Assembly (NCBI RefSeq): GCF_014696355.1
Contig: NZ_JACJQA010000028.1
Location: forward strand, 274,459 to 338,458
Reading direction: 5' to 3'
DNA length: 64,000 nucleotides
Origin: Pseudanabaena sp. FACHB-1998
GTDB taxonomy: Bacteria > Cyanobacteriota > Cyanobacteriia > Pseudanabaenales > Pseudanabaenaceae
Numbering within the stretch: position 1 is the stretch's first letter; the number at the start of each line of letters is the position of its first letter. Of the stretch, positions 17,907-27,001 are shown one piece after another. Under the pieces are notes generated by a model. The model made no database searches. It was given only the letters and a program-made list of their open reading frames with translations, and had not been told where the DNA came from. A program made the translations under genes and the position numbers.

Positions 17907-17996
17907 AGAAATGGCTACGCCATTTCTTCATTAAAAAACTTACTGGGTTTAGTTTTTAAATCACGAAAGTGGGGAAACACTTTCGTGATTTGGCAT
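17896..17996 (+). mobile_element. MITE-like element, family B, copy 2
   Basis: About 101 bp closely matching 5369-5470: ATACCAAATGAAGAAATGGC at the left, a central TTACTGGGTTTAG, and CACTTTCGTGATTTGGCAT at the right. Its left end overlaps the stop codon of the 16524 gene. Confidence 0.7.
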
Positions 17997-18018
17997 AAAT
18001 AACTAGGCAATTAAACCT

Positions 18019-18079
18019 GAACCAAGAAATTTTTAAAAAAGTCTTGTTTTGCAAGACTTTTTTAAAAATTTCTTGGTTC
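18019..18079. repeat. 61-nt palindrome
   Basis: GAACCAAGAAATTTTTAAAA and its complement flank GTCTTG-TTTTG-CAAGAC. The outer word GAACCAAGAA is also found in the large palindrome at 52198. Confidence 0.6.
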
Positions 18080-18102
18080 GTTTGATTGGAAATTTCTGTA
18101 GA

Positions 18103-18137
18103 TAAAGAATAGGAGTGCGAGGTACTCCTATTCTTTA
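18103..18137. terminator. Terminator hairpin of the hydrolase gene
   Basis: TAAAGAATAGGAGT and its complement; the right arm includes the stop codon at 18135. Confidence 0.6.
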
Positions 18138-19175
18138 GGTTTCGGCAAGCCATTCAAAAATACGATTCCATGCCCACCACCGATCGCGATCGCCCGATTG
18201 AAGTTGGCATTCTTTGCTGCTGACATAGCCCACATGACCGCCATGTTGAGTAACAACGAGCTTAATTGCAGGATTATTTTCGGCAATCTTTTGGAGATCC
18301 GCAATAATTGACGGGTCAAACATCGGATCATCGGCGGCATACAAAACAAAAGTGGGCTTTTGCAAGTGGGGCATGAAATATAAAGGACAGCTAGCATCGT
18401 AATATTCCTCAACGCTAGAAAATCCTAATTTGGCGATCGTTAACTCATTATCAAAGCCCCAAATACTATTGGCGCGTTCGACGGCGGCGGGATCGATCGC
18501 TTCAGGATAATTTTTCGCCATATTTCGCGCCAGCTTTTTTAGCTCACGGGCGATCGCTTTTTCTAAAAAGCGCCCTAATTCATCTTTGACTAAATAGGTC
18601 AGCGATCTATTGGAGTCCACACTCGGACAAATCACGGCTCCGCCTGCAATATCCGCCGAGGTGATTTCCAAATCTTGTCCCCAACTAGCGATCGTTTCCC
18701 CCGCTTTAACGGCCCATAGCGCCAACTGTCCGCCCAGCGAGTAACCCATTACCCAAAATTTGCTCGGACATCCCAATTGTTTAGCCGTATTCGCGATCCG
18801 AATAAAATCTTCGCCTTCGTAAAGTCCATCGGAAGTAAGCGTTGGCGATAGTTCTGAGGTTTTGCCATGCGCCCGCCAATCAAATAAAACTACGGCATAT
18901 CCGCGATCGAAAGCTTTACGCCCCAGAATTTTCAAAAACCATTGATTATCTAAATCCCCCGTAATGCCATAGGTTGCCACAATCGTGCCTTTAGCATTAG
19001 CAGGAATTGCATACTTGCCAAAAATAGGAACTCCATTTGCCCCTGTAAAAATATGCTCTTGATAAGTAGGCTCTGGTTCAACGGTAAAGTTTTCCCATTT
19101 TTTGCTGACTCGCAGGGCTGTGTAAAGGGTCATCAGCAAGCCATTGCTAAGATGCCAAGGGGGTGAGTAGAGCAT
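18135..19175 (-). CDS. Alpha/beta hydrolase, YheT-like
   Basis: The nucleophile elbow is GYSLGGQ, preceded by VVLFDWRAHGKT (oxyanion side), with an acidic residue in YAADDPMFD and a histidine in VTQHGGHVGY, giving a complete Ser-Asp-His set. This arrangement and the HGKTSE segment fit the UPF0017/YheT-like hydrolases, whose substrates are mostly lipidic esters or unknown. I placed the start at ATG 19175 (MLYSPPWHL) because AAGGAAGGA lies seven bases upstream; the frame stays open for another 39 codons, but that stretch is made of a palindromic repeat. No operon partner. Confidence 0.8.
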   Translation of the reverse strand: MLYSPPWHLSNGLLMTLYTALRVSKKWENFTVEPEPTYQEHIFTGANGVPIFGKYAIPANAKGTIVATYGITGDLDNQWFLKILGRKAFDRGYAVVLFDWRAHGKTSELSPTLTSDGLYEGEDFIRIANTAKQLGCPSKFWVMGYSLGGQLALWAVKAGETIASWGQDLEITSADIAGGAVICPSVDSNRSLTYLVKDELGRFLEKAIARELKKLARNMAKNYPEAIDPAAVERANSIWGFDNELTIAKLGFSSVEEYYDASCPLYFMPHLQKPTFVLYAADDPMFDPSIIADLQKIAENNPAIKLVVTQHGGHVGYVSSKECQLQSGDRDRWWAWNRIFEWLAET

Positions 19176-19211
19176 AGAGTATCCTTCCTTCATTTTGACG
19201 TACTTAGATCG

Positions 19212-19272
19212 AGCCACGAACCAAAGAGAGGTTGCGGCGCTTTGCACCGCAACCTCTCTTTGGCTTGTGGCT
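19212..19272. repeat. 61-nt palindrome upstream of the hydrolase start
   Basis: AGCCACGAACCAAAGAGAGG and a near-complement flank TTGCGG-CGCTTTGCA-CCGCAA. It lies between the divergent hydrolase and AarF genes, hence not at a gene end. Confidence 0.6.
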
Positions 19273-19374
19273 ATTGTTAGAAATTGCGGCAACTCTTTAA
19301 AAATTATTACAACTATATTATGTAGTTTTGTATACTGATAGGTTGAATGGGATATAAAAAAGGTATTTAACAGC

Positions 19375-21069
19375 GTGAGTCAGCATCCCCTAGAAGAGCT
19401 AAATCGCTACGATGCTAAAGCCAATGCCGAATATTACGGTCGTCGCCCTTGGTTAGCGATTAGTCGCATTTTAAAAATCATTTATTTTGCCTTGAGTTTC
19501 GGCTTAGCCTTTGGCTGGGATGTATTGACTGGCAATACTGTAAGTCAACCCAAACTTGCCGAACAGTTACGACGCATTATCACGGCTCTAGGTCCAACCT
19601 ATATCAAGGTTGGTCAGGCTTTATCGACCCGACCTGACTTGGTGCGGGTCGATTTCCTCGAGGAGTTAACCAAACTCCAAGATCAGTTGCCGCCCTTTGC
19701 CAACGACCAAGCCTTCGGAATTATCGAGTCTGAACTTGGTAAACCAGTGCATACGGTTTATCGCACTATTTCTGAAGATCCGATCGCGGCGGCAAGTTTA
19801 GGACAAGTTTACAAGGCAACTCTTTATTCTGGTGAAGAAGTTGCGGTGAAGGTGCAACGTCCTGACTTAATCCCCACTTTAACCCTCGATTTATTCATTC
19901 TCCGATGGTTTGCTGGTTGGTTAGGACCACTTTTGCCTTTAAATCTTGGTAATAGCCTAGAGGCGATCGTGGATGAGTTTGGGTTGAAGTTATTTGAAGA
20001 AATTAACTATGCCCACGAAGCGACCAATGCTGAAAGATTTGCGGGTTATTTCAAAAATGACCCCTATGTGAAAGTTCCTTCCATTTATCGTCAGTACAGC
20101 ACCCACAAAGTCCTAACCTTGGAATGGATTAATGGCATCAAGCTTAACGAAATCGAACAAATTAAATCCGCAGGACTCGATACGGATTCCCTAGTGCGAA
20201 TTGGGGTGATGTCTGGATTGCGACAACTGCTGGAGTTTGGCTTTTTCCATGCCGATCCTCACCCCGGAAATCTCTTTGCTACCTATGACGGCAAGATGGC
20301 ATATATCGATTTTGGGATGATGGATCAATTAGATCTGCAAACGAAAGAGCAGTTAGTGGATTCTGTGGTACATCTTCTCAATAAAGACTATGACGAGCTT
20401 GGACAGGACTATGTAAGACTTGGCTTTTTACAGCCAGATATCGAGATGAAGCCGATCGTGAATGCCCTCGAATCGGTGCTAGGCGATATTATGTCTGAGA
20501 AAGTGAAGGACTTTAACTTTAAAGTTGTGACCGATCGCTTCTCAAAGGTGATGTATGACTATCCCTTCTGCTTACCTGCGAAGTTTGCGCTCATCATTCG
20601 CTCGGTAATTACCCAAGAAGGCGTGGCTCTCAGCCTTAACCCTGAATTTCAGATTGTGCAGGTTGCCTATCCCTATGTGGCGAGACGTTTGCTCACCGAT
20701 GAGTCCGAAAGTCTAAGATCAAGATTATTGGAAGTTCTGTTTAAAGACGATAAGTTCCAATGGTCAAGATTAGAGAATTTATTAGCGATCGCTAAGTCCG
20801 ATGGTCAATTTGATATCATCCCTACAGCAAGGATGGGCTTTAAGTTCTTAACTTCTAAGGATGGTGAATATATTCGTCGCCGCATCTTACTAGCTCTTAC
20901 GGAGGATAATCGCCTCCATACTGAGGAGATCATGCGAATCTGGAGTATGCTCAGCGTCGATATTGAGCCAGCGAAGTTATGGGATATGGCTCTCAAAGCT
21001 GTAACTAGCACTATGCCTAAAGCGATCGCGGCGGCGCTTCCCTTTGCGGCTTTCCAAAATATAAATTAA
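19375..21069 (+). CDS. AarF/ABC1/UbiB-family kinase-like protein
   Basis: A 564-residue member of the atypical kinase family linked to quinone and tocopherol metabolism in cyanobacteria and plastids. Family motifs are LGPTYIKVGQALSTRPDLV (the KxGQ signature), AAASLGQVYKA (Ala-rich nucleotide loop), VAVKVQRP, FHADPHPGNLF (catalytic-loop region) and YIDFGMM (DFG). An N-terminal hydrophobic stretch (IIYFALSFGLAFGW) suggests membrane association. The start is a GTG at 19375; no better ATG lies near. Cyanobacteria usually hold several paralogues, so the specific role cannot be given. Confidence 0.88.
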   Translation: MSQHPLEELNRYDAKANAEYYGRRPWLAISRILKIIYFALSFGLAFGWDVLTGNTVSQPKLAEQLRRIITALGPTYIKVGQALSTRPDLVRVDFLEELTKLQDQLPPFANDQAFGIIESELGKPVHTVYRTISEDPIAAASLGQVYKATLYSGEEVAVKVQRPDLIPTLTLDLFILRWFAGWLGPLLPLNLGNSLEAIVDEFGLKLFEEINYAHEATNAERFAGYFKNDPYVKVPSIYRQYSTHKVLTLEWINGIKLNEIEQIKSAGLDTDSLVRIGVMSGLRQLLEFGFFHADPHPGNLFATYDGKMAYIDFGMMDQLDLQTKEQLVDSVVHLLNKDYDELGQDYVRLGFLQPDIEMKPIVNALESVLGDIMSEKVKDFNFKVVTDRFSKVMYDYPFCLPAKFALIIRSVITQEGVALSLNPEFQIVQVAYPYVARRLLTDESESLRSRLLEVLFKDDKFQWSRLENLLAIAKSDGQFDIIPTARMGFKFLTSKDGEYIRRRILLALTEDNRLHTEEIMRIWSMLSVDIEPAKLWDMALKAVTSTMPKAIAAALPFAAFQNIN

Positions 21070-21089
21070 AAATCTGCTACTCCCTTCCC

Positions 21090-21140
21090 ACCCAATGATT
21101 AATGGTGCGGCGCGTAGCGCCGCACCATTAATCATTGGGT
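21090..21140. terminator. Terminator palindrome after the AarF gene
   Basis: ACCCAATGATTAATGGTGCGG-CGCGTAGCG and its complement. Confidence 0.6.
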
Positions 21141-21172
21141 TTTGATTTTCAGTGCTTTACGTTTTTTAAAAA

Positions 21173-21203
21173 CCCCGATAACTTGCAAAGCAAGCTATCG
21201 GGG
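21173..21203. terminator. Terminator hairpin facing ilvN
   Basis: CCCCGATAACTTGC-AAA-GCAAGCTATCGGGG with A/T runs on both sides; one mismatch. It fits as the ilvN terminator. Confidence 0.65.
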
Positions 21204-21231
21204 CTACTTTAGATCTGGCGATCGCTAAAAA

Positions 21232-21771
21232 TTAGAAGTTAGAAATAGGATTTTTGACCGTATTCTTAGCAATTTTGAGATATTCCGTATTAACGCCCGA
21301 CTCACGGGTGAGAGACACCTTCCCAGTACGCGCAATTTCGCGAATGCCAAACTTGTTCAACATCTTTAAAATCGCGACCATCTTCCCGGGATCTCCCACC
21401 ACCTCAATCGTTAGGGAATCATCGGCAACATCAACAATACGGGCGCGGAAAATTTGCGAGATTTCAATAATTTCCGATCGCACATTGGGAGCCGCATTCA
21501 CCTTAACGAGCATCAACTCGCGCTCAACACAAGGAATATCAGTAAAGTCTAAAATGGTGATCACATTGATCAGTTTATGCAACTGCTTCGTGATTTGCTC
21601 AATCGTATGATCGTCGCCTGAGACAACCATCGTAATGCGCGTAAATCCATCTTGCTCGGCAGTCCCTACCGCAAGGCTCTCGATATTAAAACCTCGGCGG
21701 GCGAACAAGCTAGCAATACGGGTCAGTACGCCTGCCTCATCTTGGACGACAACGGAGAGAGTATGTTTCAT
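21232..21771 (-). CDS. ilvN: Acetolactate synthase small (regulatory) subunit
   Basis: This 179-residue protein starts with an ACT domain ([33 protein letters not shown]), which binds valine or other branched-chain feedback effectors, and ends with the family C-terminal domain ([54 protein letters not shown]). It stimulates and regulates the catalytic IlvB subunit in branched-chain amino-acid synthesis. The large subunit is not in the window. The length is slightly above the usual 160-175. Confidence 0.94.
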   Translation of the reverse strand: MKHTLSVVVQDEAGVLTRIASLFARRGFNIESLAVGTAEQDGFTRITMVVSGDDHTIEQITKQLHKLINVITILDFTDIPCVERELMLVKVNAAPNVRSEIIEISQIFRARIVDVADDSLTIEVVGDPGKMVAILKMLNKFGIREIARTGKVSLTRESGVNTEYLKIAKNTVKNPISNF

Positions 21772-22035
21772 GGTGACAAATAAGGCAAATAAACAGCACA
21801 GTAGACTATATTAATGACTTTAGTTACTTTATTACGACTATCCAGTTACATATTGCATAGCTTTTCTAAAGGTATTGCGTTACACCGCTTTAGAATTTGT
21901 CCTCCAGCAATTATGGGCGCTGATGTCAGGTGACATAATTTAAAAAATAGCAATTCACCCCTTAAGCAAATTCTAATTTTGATATTTACTGCTATATATT
22001 TAACTGTGGTTAAAACTTAAAGGTTTATAACACCT

Positions 22036-22989
22036 ATGCCTACCCAAAACGATATCCCCGTTGCCCAAAGGCTCAGCGATCCCAAACGTTTACCCCAAAA
22101 AACAGTAACCGCTAACCCAGTTGCGCGATCGCTACAGGCTGTACCTTGGTGGGGATATGGTTTAGCCGTCCTCGCTTTTTTGTCCCCCATCGTCACCACA
22201 AGGATTTGGTTTGCTCTTAATACGGCGAATTCGGCACAAGTTTCCGCACAAGTGAATGTTGCGCCATCGGAAACTAATCAAACCGTTGCCACTGATTCGC
22301 AAGCACCTCAGTCGTCAGACAAACCCAACCTAATCCCCTTTACCAATTCCCCATCTAGCTCCCAAAATCCTTCATCGGCTAGCGCCACTAATGCAAAAGC
22401 TCCGATTAATAGCCCTGAAGCTAGTAATAAAGATGCTGACACTCCGCCCGATCTATTTGGTCACCATCCCTATCCAGAAGCTCCTGTCAGTCAATTACGC
22501 ACTATCGGTCGCGCCAGTGATGGCTATGAAATTCGTCTTCGCGAAGTAGCAGCTAAAAACTTCTTAAATATGCAAGCGGCGGCAAAGGCTGAAGGTGTTG
22601 ATCTAGTCGTAATTTCAGGCTTTCGGACGATCGCCGAACAACAACAACTATTTTTTGAAATCAGCAAGCAACGCAACCAGACTCCAGCCCAACGCGCTAA
22701 GGTTAGCGCTCCTCCGGGACATAGCGAACATCACACAGGTTATGCTTTAGATATTGGCGATGCAGATGTGCCGAGCGCGACCCTTTCAACCAGTTTTGAA
22801 AAGACGGCTGCTTTTCAATGGTTACAAAGTAATGCGGCGAAGTATGGCTTTGAAATGTCATTTCCTCCTAACAACACTCAAGGGGTAATGTATGAGCCTT
22901 GGCATTGGCGCTTTGTAGGTGATGATGACAGTCTCATTACTTTCTATAAAAAGCAAAATCGTGGCGGATCATCCTTTATTAAGAGATAG
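22036..22989 (+). CDS. M15-family D-alanyl-D-alanine carboxypeptidase (LdcB/VanY type)
   Basis: The 317-residue protein has an N-terminal membrane anchor (YGLAVLAFLSPIVTTRIWF), a Ser/Asn/Ala-rich linker to about residue 140, and a C-terminal zinc peptidase domain with SGFRTIAEQQQLF, the zinc ligands in GHSEHHTGYALDIGD (H and D of HxxxxxxD) and in EPWHWRFVG. These enzymes trim the terminal D-Ala of peptidoglycan stems or related dipeptides, outside the membrane. The family in cyanobacteria is not tied to vancomycin resistance. It ends two bases before the next gene, so the two are likely co-transcribed. Confidence 0.88.
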   Translation: MPTQNDIPVAQRLSDPKRLPQKTVTANPVARSLQAVPWWGYGLAVLAFLSPIVTTRIWFALNTANSAQVSAQVNVAPSETNQTVATDSQAPQSSDKPNLIPFTNSPSSSQNPSSASATNAKAPINSPEASNKDADTPPDLFGHHPYPEAPVSQLRTIGRASDGYEIRLREVAAKNFLNMQAAAKAEGVDLVVISGFRTIAEQQQLFFEISKQRNQTPAQRAKVSAPPGHSEHHTGYALDIGDADVPSATLSTSFEKTAAFQWLQSNAAKYGFEMSFPPNNTQGVMYEPWHWRFVGDDDSLITFYKKQNRGGSSFIKR

Positions 22990-22991
22990 AC

Positions 22992-23672
22992 ATGAATGTT
23001 ACGTCTACTGATGTTTTGGCGATCGCTATTTTTACGATTACCATGATGTCTCTCGTCGGTACGATGGTGGGTTTATCCCCCGTTGTACCTGCCGCGATCG
23101 CGATAACGCTTCTTAGTTTGTGGGGTATTGACGTTGGCTTTTGGCAGGGCAAGTTTGGCGCATATTTCCAAGTATGGTTGAGAGCGAGAGATCCCAAATA
23201 TCGCCAACGGGTCTGCTATCACGAAGCAGGACATTTTCTCGCCGCCCATGTCTTGGGGTTTAAGGTAGTGAACTATGCGATCGCGGGAGTGGTTGGGCAA
23301 TCCTTGGGGGAGTTTCTCGCTAGCGAAAATTTTAGCGGACTCGAAGGTGGTGTAGAAATAGAGATAGGCTCAGATTTTAATTCTGCAAACCTATTAGATC
23401 GTTATTGCACTGTCTATATGGCGGGAATTGCTGCGGAACAATTAATGTGTGAAGGTGAAACGGAAGGTGGATTAGATGATATTCAGCGCTTACGCCAAGC
23501 AATTTCTAATCTGCCCAATCCCATGACTCAAGAACGTTGGGCGTTATTAAATGCCAAAAATTTACTTGGCGATCGCCGTGACATTTTAATATCCCTCGCC
23601 GCCCAAATGCAAAGTGGAGCTTCGATTGAAGCTTGCTATCAAACTATTAAGATTAAGGTTCCTACCATCTAA
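22992..23672 (+). CDS. Membrane HEAGH protein, M41-peptidase-like
   Basis: This 226-residue protein has two N-terminal transmembrane helices (VLAIAIFTITMMSLVGTMVGL and VVPAAIAITLLSLW), then a soluble domain with CYHEAGHFLAAHVLGFKV, the HEAGH zinc-binding motif as in FtsH (M41) proteases, and a later acidic GGLDDIQRLRQAI that would place a third ligand-like residue. There is no AAA ATPase domain. Similar stand-alone M41-like proteins occur in cyanobacteria and plastids. Proteolytic activity is possible but unproven. It starts two bases after the carboxypeptidase stop. Confidence 0.75.
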   Translation: MNVTSTDVLAIAIFTITMMSLVGTMVGLSPVVPAAIAITLLSLWGIDVGFWQGKFGAYFQVWLRARDPKYRQRVCYHEAGHFLAAHVLGFKVVNYAIAGVVGQSLGEFLASENFSGLEGGVEIEIGSDFNSANLLDRYCTVYMAGIAAEQLMCEGETEGGLDDIQRLRQAISNLPNPMTQERWALLNAKNLLGDRRDILISLAAQMQSGASIEACYQTIKIKVPTI

Positions 23673-23706
23673 ATAGAGCAAAGCAAGAGTTAGACAGTAC
23701 AAACCA

Positions 23707-23761
23707 AAACCCAAAAAGCGAGTGGCGGCGCGAAGCGCCGCCACTCGCTTTTTGGGTTTTA
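23707..23761. terminator. 55-nt perfect palindrome
   Basis: AAAACCCAAAAAGCGAGTGG and its complement meet at CGGCGC-GAA-GCGCCG; it closes the 22036-23672 gene pair. Confidence 0.65.
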
Positions 23762-23787
23762 TCTCCTAAGCAAAACTTACGTTGCTA

Positions 23788-23808
23788 TAAGTAGCTGGGC
23801 ATAATTAA
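23788..23808 (+). repeat. Family C terminus, solo
   Basis: TAAGTAGCTGGGCATAATTA matches the left end of the family C element at 37113. A convincing partner end is not seen. Confidence 0.5.
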
Positions 23809-23848
23809 AAAAACAAAATCAAAGTCTTTGCCGCGCATCATTACTTAT

Positions 23849-25165
23849 CTACTGAGATAAATTAACGGTAAATGTTGTTCCTTGTCCGACTTTGCTTTCA
23901 ACGTGGATTTGTCCTTGATGGCTCTCCGCGATCGCCTTCGCAATGGCTAAACCCAATCCCGATCCACTAGTGCTAGCACTTCCTGACTTCGTACTAGATT
24001 TGCTACTTTTTTGCGGTTGATAGCGATAGAAGCGTTCAAAAATTTGGGATAACTCCGCTTCAGGAATACCAATACCCGTATCTTGTACTTTTACCTGTAC
24101 TTGACCTTGGGAAGCCTGAGCCGTAATCTGTACCTTGCCCTCCTTTGGGGTATAGGCGATCGCATTGCTCACCAGATTCGTAAATAACCGTCCTAACCGA
24201 TCACGATCGCCAGATACAAAAAGATTTGGGTCAGCAATTGGCAAATTGAGCGTGATTTGCTTTTGCTGGGCGATCGCTAATTGTTCTTCAGCAACTTCCT
24301 TCAAAATTTGCGATAAATTGCAAGACTCGCGTTTCTGATTAGTAATTCCCCCGTCATGCCTTGCTAAAAATAACAAATCCTCAATTAATCGACCTAAGCG
24401 GCGCGTAATTCGCTCAATCGTTTCCAGTTGAGTCTTCTGGAATTCTAAGTCAGGATTAGGATCGCTGAGAGCTACTTGCACATTGGTTTGAATTACGGCG
24501 ATCGGATTACGCAACTCATGGGAAGCATCCGCCGTAAACTGTTTCAAACGCTGGTAAGACTCGCGGACAGGTTCCATCGCAATGCCTGCTAGCCACCAGC
24601 CACATAGCGACACTACCCCGACCATGAGCGTAGTGCCTAGAGCAAGATCAAGAAATAGCTGCTTAACTGGCTTAGTGACTTCAAACCAAGGATGACTAAT
24701 CCGTAAATATCCTAATAGTTTTCCATTAATCACAATCGGTTCTGTCATTTGACGGAGAGGTTCTGCTTCCGATAAATGCACAGTGCGATAGAGCGGCTTC
24801 AAAATCCCTCTTTCCCTCGGTTGTAGAGAATCAAAATTACTATTAGTCGTCCATAGCACTTCGCCACTAGGGCTAAACCAATCTATATCAATGTGATCAG
24901 CATCAATCTCTTGAGCATTTACTGATAAGTTCCGACTAAAATCTGATTCCAAATCAATTAAATTGGAACGAATTAGCGATCGCTCGATTACTTCCGCAAC
25001 ATGGTCAATCGTGTCATCAATGCGATCAATCAAAGTTGACTGCACATAGAGATAGAAACCTGTAGCAAATACAATCAATAAAACTGCGGTAACAATCGCA
25101 TACCAAAGTGCCAAGCGACGACGCATCGCTTGGAACACGGGATTAGGGGCAGGATTAGTACTCAA
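23849..25165 (-). CDS. Two-component sensor histidine kinase (RppB-like)
   Basis: A 438-residue membrane kinase with a helix near residues 17-38, an extracytoplasmic domain of about 130 residues, and a second helix near 172-195. The phosphoacceptor region is FTADASHELRNPIAVIQTNV, and the ATPase domain shows N box LVSNAIAYTPKEG, G1 VQDTGIGIPEAELSQIFERFYR and G2 GSGLGLAIAKAIAESHQG. It resembles the cyanobacterial RppB/ManS-type sensors that respond to redox state or metals. No response regulator gene lies beside it. Its start overlaps the DUF3181 gene by 11 bases, so the two are translationally linked. Confidence 0.9.
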   Translation of the reverse strand: MSTNPAPNPVFQAMRRRLALWYAIVTAVLLIVFATGFYLYVQSTLIDRIDDTIDHVAEVIERSLIRSNLIDLESDFSRNLSVNAQEIDADHIDIDWFSPSGEVLWTTNSNFDSLQPRERGILKPLYRTVHLSEAEPLRQMTEPIVINGKLLGYLRISHPWFEVTKPVKQLFLDLALGTTLMVGVVSLCGWWLAGIAMEPVRESYQRLKQFTADASHELRNPIAVIQTNVQVALSDPNPDLEFQKTQLETIERITRRLGRLIEDLLFLARHDGGITNQKRESCNLSQILKEVAEEQLAIAQQKQITLNLPIADPNLFVSGDRDRLGRLFTNLVSNAIAYTPKEGKVQITAQASQGQVQVKVQDTGIGIPEAELSQIFERFYRYQPQKSSKSSTKSGSASTSGSGLGLAIAKAIAESHQGQIHVESKVGQGTTFTVNLSQ

Positions 25166-25448
25166 ACTCTTCTAAAATAGTTAACAAGCGATTTTGACAG
25201 GAACTAGGAATTAAATCGCTCAAAGCAATCTCTCGTTTACCGCCACCAACCGAAATCTTAGTGTCATTGAGAACTTTACTAACATCTGCGGAAGTAATAT
25301 TGCCATCTAAGAGCATGGGATAAAACTTTTCCGCAAGGGGACGGTGCAGATGGGCATCATTTAGATACAAATGCCACTTAGCGATGTCAATGTAGACATC
25401 CTCAGCGATCGCGGCAGCTAACTGCTCAACACGTTCTGTAGTACTCAT
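25155..25448 (-). CDS. DUF3181 family protein
   Basis: A 97-residue cyanobacterial protein recognisable by ERVEQLAAAIAEDVYIDIAKWHLYLNDAHLH and the ending LLTILEEFEY. The function is unknown. It precedes the sensor kinase gene, overlapping it by 11 bases, and is likely the first gene of that transcript. Confidence 0.82.
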   Translation of the reverse strand: MSTTERVEQLAAAIAEDVYIDIAKWHLYLNDAHLHRPLAEKFYPMLLDGNITSADVSKVLNDTKISVGGGKREIALSDLIPSSCQNRLLTILEEFEY

Positions 25449-25519
25449 TAGGTTTTTAGTGCTTTTTAGATTTTCAGTAATCAGAATTTAAATTACAGGG
25501 CTTTGTGCTTTTTTAAGAG

Positions 25520-25572
25520 CCAGAAAAATTTGGAAAAAGCTGACGAAGCGAGCTTTTTCCAAATTTTTCTGG
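25520..25572. repeat. 53-nt palindrome
   Basis: CCAGAAAAATTTGGAAAAAG and its complement around CTGACGAAGCGAG. It lies between the divergent DUF3181 and pstS genes, outside any gene end. Confidence 0.6.
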
Positions 25573-25706
25573 ACTACACTAGATAAGGATAAGCGGAGCG
25601 AAACGCCGTCCCTCTTTAACCCCACAAATTCTTTCGTTTTTAGGACTACTAAGAAATCTATTACTTGTTGTCAAGTCTTGACTCAAAAACCAATTGGCTA
25701 CCCAAA

Positions 25707-25761
25707 CTTAACTCCACCTTTAACATTCCTTAACCTTTGGTTGACGGATGCAGTTTAGTAT
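25707..25761 (+). promoter_or_regulatory. Pho box and promoter of the pst operon
   Basis: Four 8-bp units spaced by three bases: CTTAACTC-cac-CTTTAACA-ttc-CTTAACCT-ttg-GTTGACGG at 25707-25747. This is the cyanobacterial PhoB/SphR box layout (8-bp direct repeats at an 11-bp period). A TAGTAT at 25756-25761 lies eight bases after the last unit and could be the -10 element; TATAAT at 25803 is another possibility. It predicts induction by phosphate starvation through the SphS-SphR pair. Confidence 0.85.
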
Positions 25762-25823
25762 CAAATTTGTCTAGTTTTAAATGTTCAGTCAACCGTAACA
25801 GATATAATCGCAGTAAGATTTCT

Positions 25824-26924
25824 ATGATGTCCAAAAAGAATATCAATCGTAGTGTCGCAACTTTTGTAGCAGGCGTTACACTAGCCGCAACACTTGCATC
25901 CTGTAGCGGAAGCGACACCAAACCTAGTACTCCTAGTGCAACTAATCCCGCAGCAACCACCACCACAGCGGCTAAAGAACCTGCTAAGGAACCAGCTAAA
26001 GCTCCTTCCAACCTATCTGGCAACATCACCATTGATGGTTCTAGCACCGTTGCCCCAATCAGCAAAGCAGTTGCCGAAGATTTTGCAAAATCAAATCCTG
26101 GTGTTAAAGTTCCTGTTGGTACAAGTGGCACTGGCGGTGGATTTAAGAAATTCTGTTCTGGAGATACTGACATTTCCAATGCATCTCGTCCGATCAAGTC
26201 GAAAGAAGCCGAAGATTGTAAGAAAGCAGGGGTCGAATTTATTGAGTTGCCCGTTGCTATTGATGGTTTGACTGTCGTTGTTAACAAGGAAAACACTTGG
26301 GCAAAGTGCTTAACAACCGCAGAACTTAAAACAATCTGGAGTCCTGAGTCAGAAGGTAAGATCACCAACTGGAATCAAGTGCGTCCTGACTTCCCTAGTG
26401 AGCCTCTAGCTCTGTTTGGTGCTGGTGCTGACTCTGGTACATTTGACTACTTCACCGAAGCTATCAATAAGAAAGAGAAAGTGATTCGTAAGGATTACCA
26501 ACCTAGCGAAGATGACAACATTATCGTCAAGGGTGTGCAAGGTGGTAAAGGCGGAATGGGCTTCTTTGGGGTTGCTTACTTTGAAGAAAACGCCAAAACT
26601 TTAAATGCTGTTGAAGTCGATGGCGGCAAGGGTTGCGTTGCTCCAACTGCTGAGAATATTAACAGTGGTAAATACACACCTTTATCTCGTCCTCTATTCA
26701 TTTACGTTAACAAGAAGTCCCTTGCTCGTCCTGAAGTAAAGGCTTTTGTTGAGTACTACTTTAAGGACATTAAAGTTGTCAAAGAAGTTGGTTATGTACC
26801 ACTTCCTACTGACGCATTGCCTAAGATCATTGAGCGTGTGACCTCTGCTAAGGCAGGTACAACCTTTATGGGTGCTGAAGCTGGCGTACCGATCGCTGAA
26901 TTGTTGGCTAAGGACTTGAAATAA
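25824..26924 (+). CDS. pstS: Phosphate ABC transporter substrate-binding lipoprotein
   Basis: The protein captures phosphate in the periplasm for the PstCAB transporter. It begins MMSKKNINRSVATFVAG with a lipobox LASC near residue 27, followed by a Thr/Ala/Lys-Glu-Pro linker. The binding protein domain shows ITIDGSSTVAPISKAVAEDF, GTSGTGGGFKKFC, DISNASRPIK and GADSGTFDYFTEA, all phosphate-contact regions of the PstS family. I chose the ATG pair at 25824; the frame is open further upstream into the Pho box, which rules out a longer form. First gene of the operon. Confidence 0.95.
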   Translation: MMSKKNINRSVATFVAGVTLAATLASCSGSDTKPSTPSATNPAATTTTAAKEPAKEPAKAPSNLSGNITIDGSSTVAPISKAVAEDFAKSNPGVKVPVGTSGTGGGFKKFCSGDTDISNASRPIKSKEAEDCKKAGVEFIELPVAIDGLTVVVNKENTWAKCLTTAELKTIWSPESEGKITNWNQVRPDFPSEPLALFGAGADSGTFDYFTEAINKKEKVIRKDYQPSEDDNIIVKGVQGGKGGMGFFGVAYFEENAKTLNAVEVDGGKGCVAPTAENINSGKYTPLSRPLFIYVNKKSLARPEVKAFVEYYFKDIKVVKEVGYVPLPTDALPKIIERVTSAKAGTTFMGAEAGVPIAELLAKDLK

Positions 26925-27001
26925 TTTTGAGTTAGTTTTGAGCTAAGCCCTCCTAATCGCTGGAGGGCTTTGACTTTTGATGTACTTGATTAGGAACCTT
27001 T

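Noticed and set aside
19176..19292. N-terminal extension of the alpha/beta hydrolase
   Set aside because: The extra 39 codons run through a palindromic repeat, and an AAGGAAGGA ribosome site stands directly before the ATG at 19175.
22036..22989. Vancomycin-resistance function of the VanY-like gene
   Set aside because: The M15 fold alone does not imply resistance; no vanHAX-type genes are present and cyanobacteria use the family in cell-wall turnover.
25730..26368. 212-codon open frame on the minus strand across pstS
   Set aside because: Antisense to pstS and its Pho box; no recognisable features.
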